Source of the DNA: Gloeomargarita sp. SRBZ-1_bins_9
GTDB taxonomy: Bacteria; Cyanobacteriota; Cyanobacteriia; Gloeomargaritales; Gloeomargaritaceae
Assembly (NCBI GenBank): GCA_039794565.1
Contig: JAUQVX010000005.1
Location: 76,019 to 140,018, forward strand
DNA: 64,000 bases
Direction: 5' to 3'
The translations under genes and the position numbers were made by a program. The notes under the pieces are model-generated. The model was given only the letters and a program-made list of their open reading frames with translations, did no database searches and was not told the DNA's origin. The stretch's first letter is position 1, and every line of letters begins with the position of its first letter. Below are positions 25,148 through 34,732 of the stretch, in pieces.

Positions 25148-27019
25148 ATGCGCTCCTACGTACTCACAGCGGGTTTTGCAAGCGTCTTCGCCGCTTGGAT
25201 GGCCTGGCCGGCCCATGCCCAGACGGTTACCCCTCCAGCCTCCCCCATGGCCCAGGTGGAACAGTCCCCAGAGCCGGAACCCCGGGTGTTGGTGGCGGAA
25301 GTGCTGGTAGAGGGGGCAGAGGGAGCACTGCTAGATGCAGTTTTTGGCGCCATTCGCACCCGTCCGGGGTTCACCACGACCCGCACCCAGTTGCAACGGG
25401 ATATTGACGCCATCTTTGCCACCGGTTGGTTCCAGAATGTGGAGGCAATTCCGGAGGACACGCCCCTGGGGGTACGGATTCGCTTTGTGGTGCAGCCCAA
25501 CCCGGTATTGAAGCAGGTCAATTTGGTAGGCACCAAGGTCTTGCCCCAGCAGGTGGCGGATGAAATTTTTACGCCCCTGTACGGCGAAGTGTTAAATTTC
25601 CGCAGTTTGCAGCAGGGCATCCAGCGCCTCAACGAATGGTACAAGAAAAATGGCTACCCGCTGGGGCAGGTTATCGGCACGCCCAAGGTGGATGAACAGG
25701 GGGTGGTGACCCTAGAGGTGGCCGAGGGGGTGATTGCCGACATTCGCATCCGCTACCTCAACGCCAAGGACGAGGAGGTGCGGGGGAAAACGCGACCCTA
25801 TGTCATCCTGCGGGAGTTGCAGCAGAAACCGGGGGATGTATTCAACGAAAAGGCGGCCCAGCGGGATTTGCAAACTCTGTTTGGGTTGGGGGTTTTTGAG
25901 GATGTGCGCCTGAACCTGGAACCGGCGGAAGACCCCCGCAAGGCCGTGGTGGTGTTGACGGTGGTGGAGGCGCGCACGGGTTCGATTAATTTTGGGGCAG
26001 GGTATAGCACGGCGACGGGCTTTTTCGGGTCCCTGGGGTATTCCGAGCGTAATTTGGGAGGGCGACTGCAAACCCTGAATGTGAATATCCAGGGGGGCGA
26101 GCGGGATATTTTGTTTGATGTCAACTTCCGGGACCCCTGGCTGGCCTTTGACCCCGGCCGACTTTCCCTATCCGCTAGTGTGTTTAACCGGCGGTCGTTT
26201 TCCTATATCTTCAGCGGTGGGGAAACGCCGGTGGATTTGCCCAACGGGGATACGCCCCGGGTCAACCGATTGGGGACGATTATTGATTTCAGCCGTCCGT
26301 TTCCGGGGAACTGGCGGGGCACGGTGGGGATCAGCTACCAGCGGGTTTCTATTCTGGACGGGGATAACCGGGTGTCGCCGGTGGATGAACTGGGCAACCG
26401 CCTGTCGGTCAGCCGTTCGGGGATTGACGACCTGCTGCAGGTGAACCTGGGGGCGACCAAGGACGAGCGGGACAATCCCCTGGACCCGACGCGGGGGTGG
26501 GTGTTGCGCTTGGGCTATAGTCAGGCACTGCCGGTGGGGGCGGCGGCCATTTCCCAAAGTCGTCTGCGGGCCAGCTACAGCCACTACATCCCCGTGAAGC
26601 TGTTGCAGTTCCAGCGGGACAAACCGGAGGTACTGGCGTTTAATGTGCAGGGGGGGACCATCCTGGGACGCATGGCTCCCTATGAGGCCTTTAGCCTGGG
26701 GGGAACGGACTCGGTGCGGGGCTGGGGGGAAGGGGAGCTGGGTACCGGTCGTAGTTTCTTCCAGGCCACGGCGGAGTATCGTTTCCCCATCTTCAACATC
26801 GTGCGGGGGGCGCTGTTTGTGGACTACGGCAGCACCTTAGGTAGCCAAGATGATGTGCCGGGCAATCCGGGTGGCATTCGGGGGAAACCGGGCCAGGGAT
26901 GGGGCTACGGGATTGGGGTGCGCTTGGCGGCGCCGTTTTTGGGCAATTTGCGCATTGACTTTGGCTGGAACGACCGGGGCGGCAATCAGATCACCTTTGG
27001 GGTGGGAGAGCGCTTCTGA
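25148..27019 (+). CDS. bamA: Outer-membrane assembly protein BamA/Omp85 (Toc75 relative)
   Basis: About 623 residues. An N-terminal signal peptide (MRSYVLTAGFASVFAAWMAWP, then AHAQ) is followed by a proline-rich linker and three POTRA domains, as in cyanobacterial Omp85. The 16-strand barrel carries the conserved GGTDSVRGWGEGELG region and ends GNQITFGVGERF with the terminal phenylalanine. It folds outer-membrane proteins. ATG 25133, overlapping the purC stop, is an alternative start that would add five residues before the signal peptide. The TGA overlaps the lpxC ATG (TGATG). The purC-bamA-lpxC order recurs in cyanobacteria. Confidence 0.92.
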   Translation: MRSYVLTAGFASVFAAWMAWPAHAQTVTPPASPMAQVEQSPEPEPRVLVAEVLVEGAEGALLDAVFGAIRTRPGFTTTRTQLQRDIDAIFATGWFQNVEAIPEDTPLGVRIRFVVQPNPVLKQVNLVGTKVLPQQVADEIFTPLYGEVLNFRSLQQGIQRLNEWYKKNGYPLGQVIGTPKVDEQGVVTLEVAEGVIADIRIRYLNAKDEEVRGKTRPYVILRELQQKPGDVFNEKAAQRDLQTLFGLGVFEDVRLNLEPAEDPRKAVVVLTVVEARTGSINFGAGYSTATGFFGSLGYSERNLGGRLQTLNVNIQGGERDILFDVNFRDPWLAFDPGRLSLSASVFNRRSFSYIFSGGETPVDLPNGDTPRVNRLGTIIDFSRPFPGNWRGTVGISYQRVSILDGDNRVSPVDELGNRLSVSRSGIDDLLQVNLGATKDERDNPLDPTRGWVLRLGYSQALPVGAAAISQSRLRASYSHYIPVKLLQFQRDKPEVLAFNVQGGTILGRMAPYEAFSLGGTDSVRGWGEGELGTGRSFFQATAEYRFPIFNIVRGALFVDYGSTLGSQDDVPGNPGGIRGKPGQGWGYGIGVRLAAPFLGNLRIDFGWNDRGGNQITFGVGERF

Positions 27020-27849
27020 TGGGGGTAACCCTGGCGGGCGTGGGGTTGCACACGGGCCAACACAGCGTGGTGACGTTGGAATTGGCGGCGCCGGGGACCG
27101 GACGGGTGTTTTACCGGGAAGGACGCCCGATTCCGGCCCACATCCAGGCGGTGCAACCCAGTGCCTTGTGTACTACCCTGGCGTGGGGGGCAGACCGGGT
27201 GCACACGGTGGAGCATTTGTTGGCGGCGCTGCTGGGGCTGGGGATTGACGATGTGGCCATTCACGTGACGGGGGAGGAGATTCCCCTGCTGGATGGTTCG
27301 GCGCAGCCCTGGGTGGAGCAGGTGCAGGGGTGGGGGCGGGGCGCACCGACGGTCCGGGGAACAATCCAGGAACCGGTGGTCATCAGCGAGGGTGACCGGC
27401 TGGTGGCGGCTTTGCCGTCGGACCAATTGTTGGTGAGCTATGGGATCGATTTCCCGGATTACCCCGCCATTGGCCGGCAGTGGGTGACGTGGGTGCCCAG
27501 TCAAGAACCCTTTGCTACGGCGATTGCCCCGGCGCGGACCTTTGGCCTGGCGGACCAGGTCGCCCATTGGCAAGACCAGGGTTTAATCCGGGGTGGGAGT
27601 TTGGCCAATGCCCTGGTGTGCGACCGGGAGCGGGGCTGGTTGAATCCCCCCCTGCGATTTCCCGATGAACCGGCGCGGCACAAGCTGCTGGATTTTTTGG
27701 GGGACTTGGCCCTGCTGGGGACGCTCCCGTGCGGCCATTACCTGGCCTATAAAGCCGGGCATCGGTTGCACACCCAATTGGTGGCGAAACTGTGGACGCG
27801 GGATGGCACTTGCAGTACGATGGGCTTTAGCAGTGTCCACAACCGATAG
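27019..27849 (+). CDS. lpxC: UDP-3-O-acyl-N-acetylglucosamine deacetylase
   Basis: A 276-residue zinc enzyme committing to lipid A synthesis. LAGVGLHTG at the N-terminus, the zinc-binding VHTVEHLLAALLGLGIDD, LLDGSAQPWV, and the C-terminal RHKLLDFLGDLALLG with the remaining zinc ligands all match LpxC. Length is slightly short compared with proteobacterial enzymes, as usual for cyanobacteria. It overlaps bamA by one base. fabZ and lpxA, which often follow, are absent here; a DUF2470 gene follows instead. Confidence 0.93.
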   Translation: MGVTLAGVGLHTGQHSVVTLELAAPGTGRVFYREGRPIPAHIQAVQPSALCTTLAWGADRVHTVEHLLAALLGLGIDDVAIHVTGEEIPLLDGSAQPWVEQVQGWGRGAPTVRGTIQEPVVISEGDRLVAALPSDQLLVSYGIDFPDYPAIGRQWVTWVPSQEPFATAIAPARTFGLADQVAHWQDQGLIRGGSLANALVCDRERGWLNPPLRFPDEPARHKLLDFLGDLALLGTLPCGHYLAYKAGHRLHTQLVAKLWTRDGTCSTMGFSSVHNR

Positions 27850-27857
27850 GAATTCCC

Positions 27858-28178
27858 ATGAATGATCCCACGAATGAGGCCCCTCAGCCAGCCTCAGATT
27901 TTCCGCTGGAAGCTAGCGTGCGTATCTGCCGCCACATGAACCAAGACCATGCCGATGCAGTGCTGCTGTATGCCCGGGGGCTAGCCGGCATCCTAGAAGC
28001 GACGGCGGCGACGATGGAGGCCATTGACTGTACGGGGATGGATTTGCGGGTGTGGCAGGGGGAGACGTCTACGGCGATTCGCATTGAATTTCCCACCCCC
28101 TTGAGTGGTCCGAAGGCAGCTCATCACTGTCTGGTGGAATTGGTGGAGCAGGCACGGCAACGGTTGGCATCGCGATGA
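27858..28178 (+). CDS. DUF2470 domain protein
   Basis: A 106-residue protein. ICRHMNQDHADAVLLYARG followed by IDCTGMDLRVW matches the DUF2470 fold, which occurs as the C-terminal haem-binding portion of HugZ-type proteins and alone in cyanobacteria and plants. The conserved histidines in HMNQDH are present. Whether it binds haem here is unknown. It starts 8 bases after lpxC and overlaps the lepB start as ATGA (28175-28178), so it sits mid-operon. Confidence 0.78.
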   Translation: MNDPTNEAPQPASDFPLEASVRICRHMNQDHADAVLLYARGLAGILEATAATMEAIDCTGMDLRVWQGETSTAIRIEFPTPLSGPKAAHHCLVELVEQARQRLASR

Positions 28179-28822
28179 AGGGGACGCGTTGGCGAGGGTG
28201 GCTGGCGCAAATGTTGCCCACCTTGCTGGTGGCGGTGGCCTTGGCGCTGCTGTTGCGCTGGGGGGTGGCCGAACCCCGCTATATCCCCTCTGGCTCCATG
28301 CTGCCGACGTTGCAGTTGGGGGACCGGCTGGTGGTGGAAAAAATCTCCCATCACTGGCGCCACTGGCAGCGGGGAGATATTGTGGTGTTTTCGCCGCCAC
28401 CGGCTCTGTTACTCCAGGGGTATCGCCCGGAGGATGTACTCATCAAGCGGGTGGTGGCCCTGCCGGGGGAAACGGTGGAAATTCGCCAAGGGCGGGTCTG
28501 GGTCAACGGCGAACCCCTGGAAGAACCCTATGTGGCCCAACCCCCGAACTATACCTGGGGACCAGCAGTGGTGCCGGAGGGGTATCTGTTTGTCTTGGGG
28601 GACAATCGCAACGCCAGCAACGATTCCCATGTGTGGGGGTTTTTGGACCAGCGGCTGGTGCGGGGGCGGGCCTGGGTGCGCTTTTGGCCCTGGCCAGTCC
28701 AGGTGTATGCCACATCGCCCCAGGGGGCCAGATTCTCTGAACGAGTGGCTGACCTAACCCTGTTAAGCCGGAGGAAGCACCAACCCTTGTCTGAGGATGC
28801 CGTTGGCGGTGGTTACGCCTGA
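28175..28822 (+). CDS. lepB: Signal peptidase I
   Basis: A 215-residue membrane-anchored serine protease that cleaves signal peptides on the outer face of the inner membrane. One N-terminal helix (LPTLLVAVALALLLRW) is followed by YIPSGSMLPTLQLGD with nucleophile Ser41, DVLIKRVVALPGE with general base Lys91, and the family box LGDNRNASNDSHVWGF. It is the last gene of the purC-bamA-lpxC-DUF2470-lepB series. The following 183 bases hold no gene but include a GC-rich hairpin at about 28915-28936. Confidence 0.94.
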   Translation: MKGTRWRGWLAQMLPTLLVAVALALLLRWGVAEPRYIPSGSMLPTLQLGDRLVVEKISHHWRHWQRGDIVVFSPPPALLLQGYRPEDVLIKRVVALPGETVEIRQGRVWVNGEPLEEPYVAQPPNYTWGPAVVPEGYLFVLGDNRNASNDSHVWGFLDQRLVRGRAWVRFWPWPVQVYATSPQGARFSERVADLTLLSRRKHQPLSEDAVGGGYA

Positions 28823-29005
28823 AGAAAAGTCCCAGGGGCAACGTTGGTTGTCTGGAATTGGCCGGGATGGGGACGGCTAACTTTTCATCCAGGGAAGCCA
28901 TCGCTTACACTGGAACCGGGGAACTTCCCGTCCGGTGGCAGCGGTCTTTGAGCTGACGGCAATGCCCACTACTGATTGAATAACTTGAATAACTAGGAGT
29001 GAATC

Positions 29006-29419
29006 ATGGCTTTACCTGCACCTTCGGCCCCCCCCGACGTCCCCATTCGCCCTCACTCCGCAAGCATTGTTCCCCGCTCACGCACCGGCCAAGCCCCTTT
29101 GTCCCTGCGACGGGTTTATCGCCTGACTCAGGGGATGGTCATAGGCTTGAGTGGCGCAACTTTGGTGCTCTACGCCGCAACGGTTGGGGCAGAAATGTGC
29201 TGGCAGCGGCAATATGACTACCTACTGGCATTGCGTCAACAGCGTCAGGAACTTATGGCTGCGACAGCCGCGTTACAACGGCATTTGAGTCAAGCTCCAG
29301 TGCCGGGAATGGTGGCCCAAACCCCTGGCCAAACGGTGTTCATTCAGCCGGCCCCGCCCCGTCCGCCCCGTCCTGTACCGGTGCAGCCGACCCCCTTCTG
29401 GCCCCTCGAAGGATATTGA
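29006..29419 (+). CDS. FtsL-like division protein (putative)
   Basis: A 137-residue protein with a short cytoplasmic N-terminus, one transmembrane helix near residues 45-65, a short coiled-coil-like segment (YDYLLALRQQRQELMAATAAL) and a proline-rich tail. This is the topology of FtsL, the bitopic divisome protein usually encoded directly upstream of ftsI. Sequence similarity alone would not identify it. The assignment rests on topology and on its junction with ftsI, whose start is three bases past this gene's stop. A TAGGAG site precedes the ATG. Confidence 0.6.
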   Translation: MALPAPSAPPDVPIRPHSASIVPRSRTGQAPLSLRRVYRLTQGMVIGLSGATLVLYAATVGAEMCWQRQYDYLLALRQQRQELMAATAALQRHLSQAPVPGMVAQTPGQTVFIQPAPPRPPRPVPVQPTPFWPLEGY

Positions 29420-29421
29420 CC

Positions 29422-31152
29422 ATGGCGGTCACCCCTTTGCGCCCCAGTCAAGTACGGGTGCATTTGGCGCGGCAACGCTGGCGCTTGCGCTTGGTCTGGC
29501 TGGGGTTCACCCTAGGTGTGTTGGGGTTGGCGGCGCGCTTGGTCTATTTGCAGGTGGTGCAGGCGGAGTGGTTACGGGAACGGGCAGCGCAGCAACAAAA
29601 GGTCCTGGTGCGTCAGCCTTTGCCCCGCCGGACGGTGGTGGATGCCCAGGGGACGGTGCTGGCCCTGGACCAACCGGTGTATGAACTCTACGCCCATCCC
29701 CGCCTGTTCAAGCGACCGGCAGACCAGATTGCCCAGGCGTTAGCCCCCCTCCTGAACCGACCGGTGAGCGCGCTCATGCCGGAGTTGCAACGGGCACCCA
29801 CTGGGATTCCCCTGGCGCGGGAACTACCGCCTGCCGTGGCCAACCAGATTGAACAGTTACGCCTGGATGGGTTGGAATTGGTGGCAGGGTTCCAGCGGTT
29901 GTATCCCCAGGGCCGGGTGGCGGCGGAAGTGGTGGGTTATGTCAACCGGGAACGCCGGGGCCAAGCGGGGGTGGAATTAAGCCAGGAGGAGTTGTTGCGC
30001 CAGACCAGTTTTCCGGCCTGGTTGACCCACGACGGGCGCGGCCATTACCAGAGCACCACCTTGCCCACCGGTTGGCTCCTGGACGACCCACGTCAGTTGC
30101 GGTTGACGATTGATGTGCGGTTGCAGCGCAGCGCCCAACAAGCCCTCCAGCAGGCCCTGACCCGTTTCCAGGCCAAACGGGGTGCAGTGATCGTCATGCG
30201 GGTCCAAGACGGAGCCATCCGGGCGCTGGTGGTGGAACCCAGTTATGACCCCAACCAGTTTTTTCGTTTTCCCTTGGAACGGTTCAAAAACTGGGCGGTA
30301 ACCGACCTGTACGAGCCGGGGTCCACCTTCAAGCCCATTAATGTGGCCATTGCCCTAGAGAGCGGACGGGTGCGACCGGACCAGGTGGTTTACGACGAAG
30401 GACGAATCATTGTCGGGGGCTGGCCCATCCAGAACTTTGACGCCCAAGGGGGTGGTCTCTTGACCATTAGCCAAATCCTGGAGCGATCCAGCAATGTGGC
30501 TATGGTGAGGCTGATGGAACAGTTGCCCCGCGCCGATTACTACCAGGCCCTGCGCCGGTTGGGCTTGGGGGACGAACTGACTACCGATTTGCCCTTCATC
30601 AGCCCCACTAGCCTGAAATCCCGGGAGGAATTTGTCAACTATCCAGTGGAGGCGGCGACGGCTTCCTTTGGTCAGGGTTTGGCCCTCACCCCCCTGAAGT
30701 TGGCCCAACTCTACGCGGCTATCGGCAACGGCGGCTGGCTGGTGACCCCCCACGTGGTGGCCGGTCTATGGCATCCCCAGAACCGGGAATTGACCCCCCT
30801 GGCGCGCTCCCAACCGGTGCGGGTGTTTTCCCAGACCACCTGTGCGGCGGTGGTGCAGATGCTGGAACGGGTGGTGGAACGGGGCACGGGTCAACCGGCG
30901 CGCATCCCCCGTTATCGCCTGGGGGGCAAGACCGGCACCGCCCAGAAAGCGGGGGTGGGAGGCTACCGCAGCGGCAAAATCACCAGTTTTGTAGCTCTGT
31001 TTCCCGTGCCCCGGCCGCAATACGTGGTCCTGGCTGTGGCCGACGAACCCCAAGCCGCCAACGCCTTTGGCGCTACGGTCACTGCACCGGTGGTCAAGGC
31101 TGTCCTTGAACGCCTGATTGTCCTGGAGGGCATTCCCCCCAACGGCAAGTAA
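29422..31152 (+). CDS. ftsI: Septal peptidoglycan transpeptidase FtsI (PBP3)
   Basis: A 576-residue class B penicillin-binding protein: a membrane anchor near residues 25-48, a dimerisation domain, then the transpeptidase. The three active-site motifs are in place: STFK with Ser301 (in YEPGSTFK), SSN at about 356-358, and KTG at 503-505 (GKTGTAQ). It cross-links septal wall during division. ATG 29422 is chosen; a TTG two codons earlier overlaps the upstream gene. It ends one base before the convergent ABC ATPase gene. Confidence 0.93.
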   Translation: MAVTPLRPSQVRVHLARQRWRLRLVWLGFTLGVLGLAARLVYLQVVQAEWLRERAAQQQKVLVRQPLPRRTVVDAQGTVLALDQPVYELYAHPRLFKRPADQIAQALAPLLNRPVSALMPELQRAPTGIPLARELPPAVANQIEQLRLDGLELVAGFQRLYPQGRVAAEVVGYVNRERRGQAGVELSQEELLRQTSFPAWLTHDGRGHYQSTTLPTGWLLDDPRQLRLTIDVRLQRSAQQALQQALTRFQAKRGAVIVMRVQDGAIRALVVEPSYDPNQFFRFPLERFKNWAVTDLYEPGSTFKPINVAIALESGRVRPDQVVYDEGRIIVGGWPIQNFDAQGGGLLTISQILERSSNVAMVRLMEQLPRADYYQALRRLGLGDELTTDLPFISPTSLKSREEFVNYPVEAATASFGQGLALTPLKLAQLYAAIGNGGWLVTPHVVAGLWHPQNRELTPLARSQPVRVFSQTTCAAVVQMLERVVERGTGQPARIPRYRLGGKTGTAQKAGVGGYRSGKITSFVALFPVPRPQYVVLAVADEPQAANAFGATVTAPVVKAVLERLIVLEGIPPNGK

Positions 31153-31153
31153 T

Positions 31154-32737
31154 CTACAGGCCGCTGGCGTGCAGCAGGGTCTGGGTGTAGGGGTGTTGGG
31201 GTTGGGTGAGCACGTCTGCCGCCGGCCCGTACTCCACCATCTGTCCCTGGTGCAGCACCGCCACCGTATGACAAAAATGGCGCGCCACCCGCAGGTCATG
31301 GGTAATCCACACCAGTGTTAACCCTAATTCCTGGCGCAGGCGGGCCAGCAGTTCCAGGATTTGCACCTGCACCTGGGCATCCAGCATGCTCACCGCCTCA
31401 TCGCAGACCAGCACCTGGGGTTGCACCAACAAGGCCCGGGCAATGGCCACCCGCTGTTGTTGTCCACCCGACAGTTGCCGGGGATAGCGAGATAACAAGG
31501 CCGGGGATAGACCCACCTGTTCCAGTACCCTAGCGATCCATGCCTGGGCTTGGCGTCCCTGGGCCAGGCGGTGAATGCGCAACGGCTCCTGCAAAATCTG
31601 TTCGACAGTCAGCAGGGGATTCAAACAGGCGCGGGGGTCCTGGAAGATGAGTTGGAGATGACGGCGATAGGGACGTAGTTGCCGGGGCCGGAGCGCGGTC
31701 ACTTCCTGGTCTTGCCAGTACACCTGTCCCTGAGTGGGCCGGATAAGCCGCAACAGGATGCGGGCGCACGTACTCTTACCCGACCCCGATGCCCCCACCA
31801 GCCCCAAAGTTTCCCCTGGCCGCACCTGGAGGTCAATACCGTCAAGCACCCGTAACCGGGGCGGTGGTGACCAGCCCAAGACCTGACCTAGATGGCGAGG
31901 GGGCAACGGGTAATCGTGCACAATCCGGCGCAATGTTATACAGGGGGGCTGCTCCGGCAAAGGGGGCAAGGGCCAGGTCCGGGTTAAGGCCGCCTCCCGC
32001 AGTGCCTGGGTATAGGGGTGCTGGGGACAAGCAAGCACCTGGGCCACCAACCCCTGCTCCACAACATGTCCCTGGTGCAGCACCACCACCCGCTGGCAGT
32101 AGCGACTCACCCAGTGCAGGTCGTGAGAAATGAGCAGCAAACCCGGGGCCAAACGCACCAGCAGGTCTAGAATTTCCCGGGCGACCGTCCCATCGAGGGC
32201 GGTGGTCGGTTCATCGGCAATTACCAAACGGGGCTTGAGGAGCAACGCCAAAGCCATGCCCACCCGCTGCCGCATGCCCCCCGACAATTGGTGCGGGTAC
32301 TGACCCCAACAGCGCCGGGGCAACTGCACCGCCTCCAACATCGCCAGCCCAATGGCCTTGGCCTCCTGGGCACTCAGCGACCGGTGCGCCTGCAACGTCT
32401 CCTGCAGATGCTCCCCCACCGTCATCAGGGGATTCAGGCGCGTCAGCGGGTCCTGGAACACAAACCCCACCATTTCCCCCCGCAGGCGCCGCAACTGCTG
32501 AGCCGATAGGGTGGTCACCTCCACACCCCCGATCCGGATATGCCCCTGCACCCGACTCCCAGGTGGCAACAGACCCACCAGCGCTCGTCCCAAGGTGGAT
32601 TTACCCGACCCCGACTCCCCCACCACCCCCCACCGGTCCCCCCGCCCCCAGTCCAAAAGCAAATCCCTGAGGGACCCATCCCCCTCGGGATAGGCCACCC
32701 ACAACCCCCGTACCGCCAGCAATTGGTCGCCCGTCAC
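31154..32737 (-). CDS. Tandem ABC ATPase, peptide/nickel (Dpp/Yej) type
   Basis: A 527-residue fusion of two ATPase domains. The first has Walker A GESGSGKS, signature LSGGMRQRVG and Walker B LVIADEPTTALD; the second has GASGSGKST, LSGGQQQRVA and VLVCDEAVSMLD. The HPYTQ-type sequences at the end of each half (QHPYTQALREA, QHPYTQTLLHA) are typical of DppD/DppF and YejF. It would energise oligopeptide or similar uptake, but no permease or binding-protein gene is nearby. In the second Walker B, alanine-valine-serine replaces the usual proline-threonine-serine. The gene follows the BCD-family transporter by 6 bases. Confidence 0.85.
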   Translation of the reverse strand: MTGDQLLAVRGLWVAYPEGDGSLRDLLLDWGRGDRWGVVGESGSGKSTLGRALVGLLPPGSRVQGHIRIGGVEVTTLSAQQLRRLRGEMVGFVFQDPLTRLNPLMTVGEHLQETLQAHRSLSAQEAKAIGLAMLEAVQLPRRCWGQYPHQLSGGMRQRVGMALALLLKPRLVIADEPTTALDGTVAREILDLLVRLAPGLLLISHDLHWVSRYCQRVVVLHQGHVVEQGLVAQVLACPQHPYTQALREAALTRTWPLPPLPEQPPCITLRRIVHDYPLPPRHLGQVLGWSPPPRLRVLDGIDLQVRPGETLGLVGASGSGKSTCARILLRLIRPTQGQVYWQDQEVTALRPRQLRPYRRHLQLIFQDPRACLNPLLTVEQILQEPLRIHRLAQGRQAQAWIARVLEQVGLSPALLSRYPRQLSGGQQQRVAIARALLVQPQVLVCDEAVSMLDAQVQVQILELLARLRQELGLTLVWITHDLRVARHFCHTVAVLHQGQMVEYGPAADVLTQPQHPYTQTLLHASGL

Positions 32738-32743
32738 GCCCGC

Positions 32744-34147
32744 TCACTCCAGCTCGAACTCCTCCGCCAGGATTTGCTGCAACGTCACCTGGGTCCGTTC
32801 CGCAAAGGCCTTCACATCCACCAGCCGCAACAGCGTCGCCGCCACGACCAACAGCAGCACCTGAGTCCCGAACACCGGCACATAGGCCCAAAAGCTGGCG
32901 GCCCCAAACCAGCGCGTTCCCAACTCCAGCAGGCCCCCGCCGCACAGGGTAGATAAGGCCCGCGCCAGCGCCTGCGCCAGCCCCCAGGCTCCGATAAACG
33001 TCCCCGCCGTCTCCGCCAGCGTCAAATCCAGCATCAACGTCAACGCCCCCGTGGTAGTTACCCCCGACGCCACCCCAAACGCCAGCACCATCCCGGTAAA
33101 CAGCCACACCTGCCCCAGCCACCCCGCTAGCATAATCCCTAAAAACGCCAGGGCCGAGAGAACGCACCCCAACACCGTCGTTGGTCGTTTCCCCAGACGC
33201 GGCACAATGGCAAACCCCGTCAATACTAGCCCCGCCAGCGTTCCCACCCCAAAATAGGCATTCAACCGCGTGGTCTGGGCAATCGGCATGTTAAAGACCA
33301 TACCGCCGTAGGGTTCCAGTACCGGCTCCTGCATAAACAACCCCAGGGTCATACACAGCAGGAAGGTAAAAAACAGTCCCGTTTGAGGGCTAGCCGTGAG
33401 AATCCGCAGCGCCCGGCCCAAGGTGATCTGATCCTCCCGTTCGGCGATCCGTGACCGTTGCCGGTAGCGAGAAAATTTGGCTTCCACACCAGCGGTCGCC
33501 ACCACCGCTAACCCGAAGACCACCAAAGGCACCACCGTAAACAACCGGTTCATCCCCACTCGGATCACCTCCGGCGGCGCATCCAGTTCCACCTGACGCA
33601 GCAGGCCACTACCCGTAATCGCACCGGCAATAATCCCCACCATCAACAGCGACCAGACCACCCCCACGATTTGGGAGCGATTGTCCTCATCGGAAATATC
33701 CACCAGCAGCGCCGCAAAGGGGGTCGAACTGGCGCTCACCGCCAACCCGTACAAGGCAAATCCCAGCCCCAGCAAGGCCACCCAAGCCCAGGTCGTTCCT
33801 GTCCATACCGCCGTCCCTTGTATCTGAGCCGCCACCTGCCAGGTGATTTGCACCACCGCCCAGGCCAAAAAAGCAAACGCCGCCGCCCCTAGCCACACAT
33901 ACCCCGTGCGATGGGTCCCCGCAATCGGGTGCGCATCCGACAACTGCCCAAACCACACCCGCGCCGGCGCCACCAACTGGTGCATGGCAATCACCCCCGC
34001 TGCCACCAACGGCGGAATGGCCAACTCGCTGATCATCACCCGGTTGAGAATTCCCAGCATCAGCACCGACATCATCCCCAACCCCGCCTGGAACAGACCC
34101 AAGCGCACCATCGTCCAGACCGTAATACGCGGATAGGCTTGCCTCAT
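32744..34147 (-). CDS. BCD/PucC-family MFS transporter
   Basis: About 467 residues with twelve predicted helices. The N-terminus (RQAYPRITVWTMVRLGLFQAG) and GILNRVMISEL, VWFGQLSDAHPI, then a conserved ALYGLAVSASSTPFAALLVDISDE segment match the PucC/LhaA family of light-harvesting assembly carriers, present in cyanobacteria as chlorophyll-associated MFS proteins. ATG 34147 is chosen with GAGGG-type sites upstream; a GTG at 34165 is also in frame. It is transcribed with the downstream tandem ATPase. Confidence 0.82.
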   Translation of the reverse strand: MRQAYPRITVWTMVRLGLFQAGLGMMSVLMLGILNRVMISELAIPPLVAAGVIAMHQLVAPARVWFGQLSDAHPIAGTHRTGYVWLGAAAFAFLAWAVVQITWQVAAQIQGTAVWTGTTWAWVALLGLGFALYGLAVSASSTPFAALLVDISDEDNRSQIVGVVWSLLMVGIIAGAITGSGLLRQVELDAPPEVIRVGMNRLFTVVPLVVFGLAVVATAGVEAKFSRYRQRSRIAEREDQITLGRALRILTASPQTGLFFTFLLCMTLGLFMQEPVLEPYGGMVFNMPIAQTTRLNAYFGVGTLAGLVLTGFAIVPRLGKRPTTVLGCVLSALAFLGIMLAGWLGQVWLFTGMVLAFGVASGVTTTGALTLMLDLTLAETAGTFIGAWGLAQALARALSTLCGGGLLELGTRWFGAASFWAYVPVFGTQVLLLVVAATLLRLVDVKAFAERTQVTLQQILAEEFELE

Positions 34148-34418
34148 ACCCTCACCCTCGGTCACTGCCCTTTTTCATTGTGGGACAATTGCCCGCCTGC
34201 CGCCACACTGGGGGGATTCTCCACTAGACCCACCAACCGCTGGTCATGCCCCGGACCGTCTTAAGAATTTTTTAATAATTCTTTACCCCCTGCCTCTGAA
34301 GCAAGGGCTAAAACCCCGACGGCGTCGCCCTCGCCTTTATATATCGTAAGCTTCTAAATTATAAAAAAATTCTAAAATACAGAGTTAGGGAATACCAAAA
34401 AATCTGAAGGTGCCCATC

Positions 34419-34661
34419 ATGTACGACATAGAGCGATTACCGGCCCCAGGGATGGTGATCTACATTCCGGGTCAAGACCATTGTTTGGAGTTATTATCGG
34501 GCGCCTGTTGTCGGCTAGTATCCCTGCAATGGGGACGGCTGCCGGCAGATCCCCCCGGTTACAGCAGTTATTGGGTGCGACCCCTGGGCAGTCAACGGTC
34601 ATTTTGGATACATTTGCCCTGGGCGGATGTGCTCGATCATCTGTATTCGGTGGGAACTTAA
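34419..34661 (+). CDS. Small protein of unknown function
   Basis: An 80-residue protein I do not recognise. It contains PGMVIYIPGQDHCLELL, two adjacent cysteines (GACCRL), and an aromatic-rich C-terminal half. No membrane segment or signal peptide is evident. A GAAGGTG ribosome-binding site lies just upstream of the ATG. The 250 bases before it (34166-34418) are markedly A/T rich for this genome, with AGAATTTTTTAATAATTCT near 34264 and TTATAAAAAAATTCTAAAAT near 34360, which could hold a promoter. It is followed 71 bases later by an ABC ATPase. Confidence 0.6.
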   Translation: MYDIERLPAPGMVIYIPGQDHCLELLSGACCRLVSLQWGRLPADPPGYSSYWVRPLGSQRSFWIHLPWADVLDHLYSVGT

Positions 34662-34732
34662 CCGGTTAACAGTTGCACTGGTGATCCTAAATTGGGTAAA
34701 ACCTAAGGAAGTTTCCCATCTGGACCCATGTC

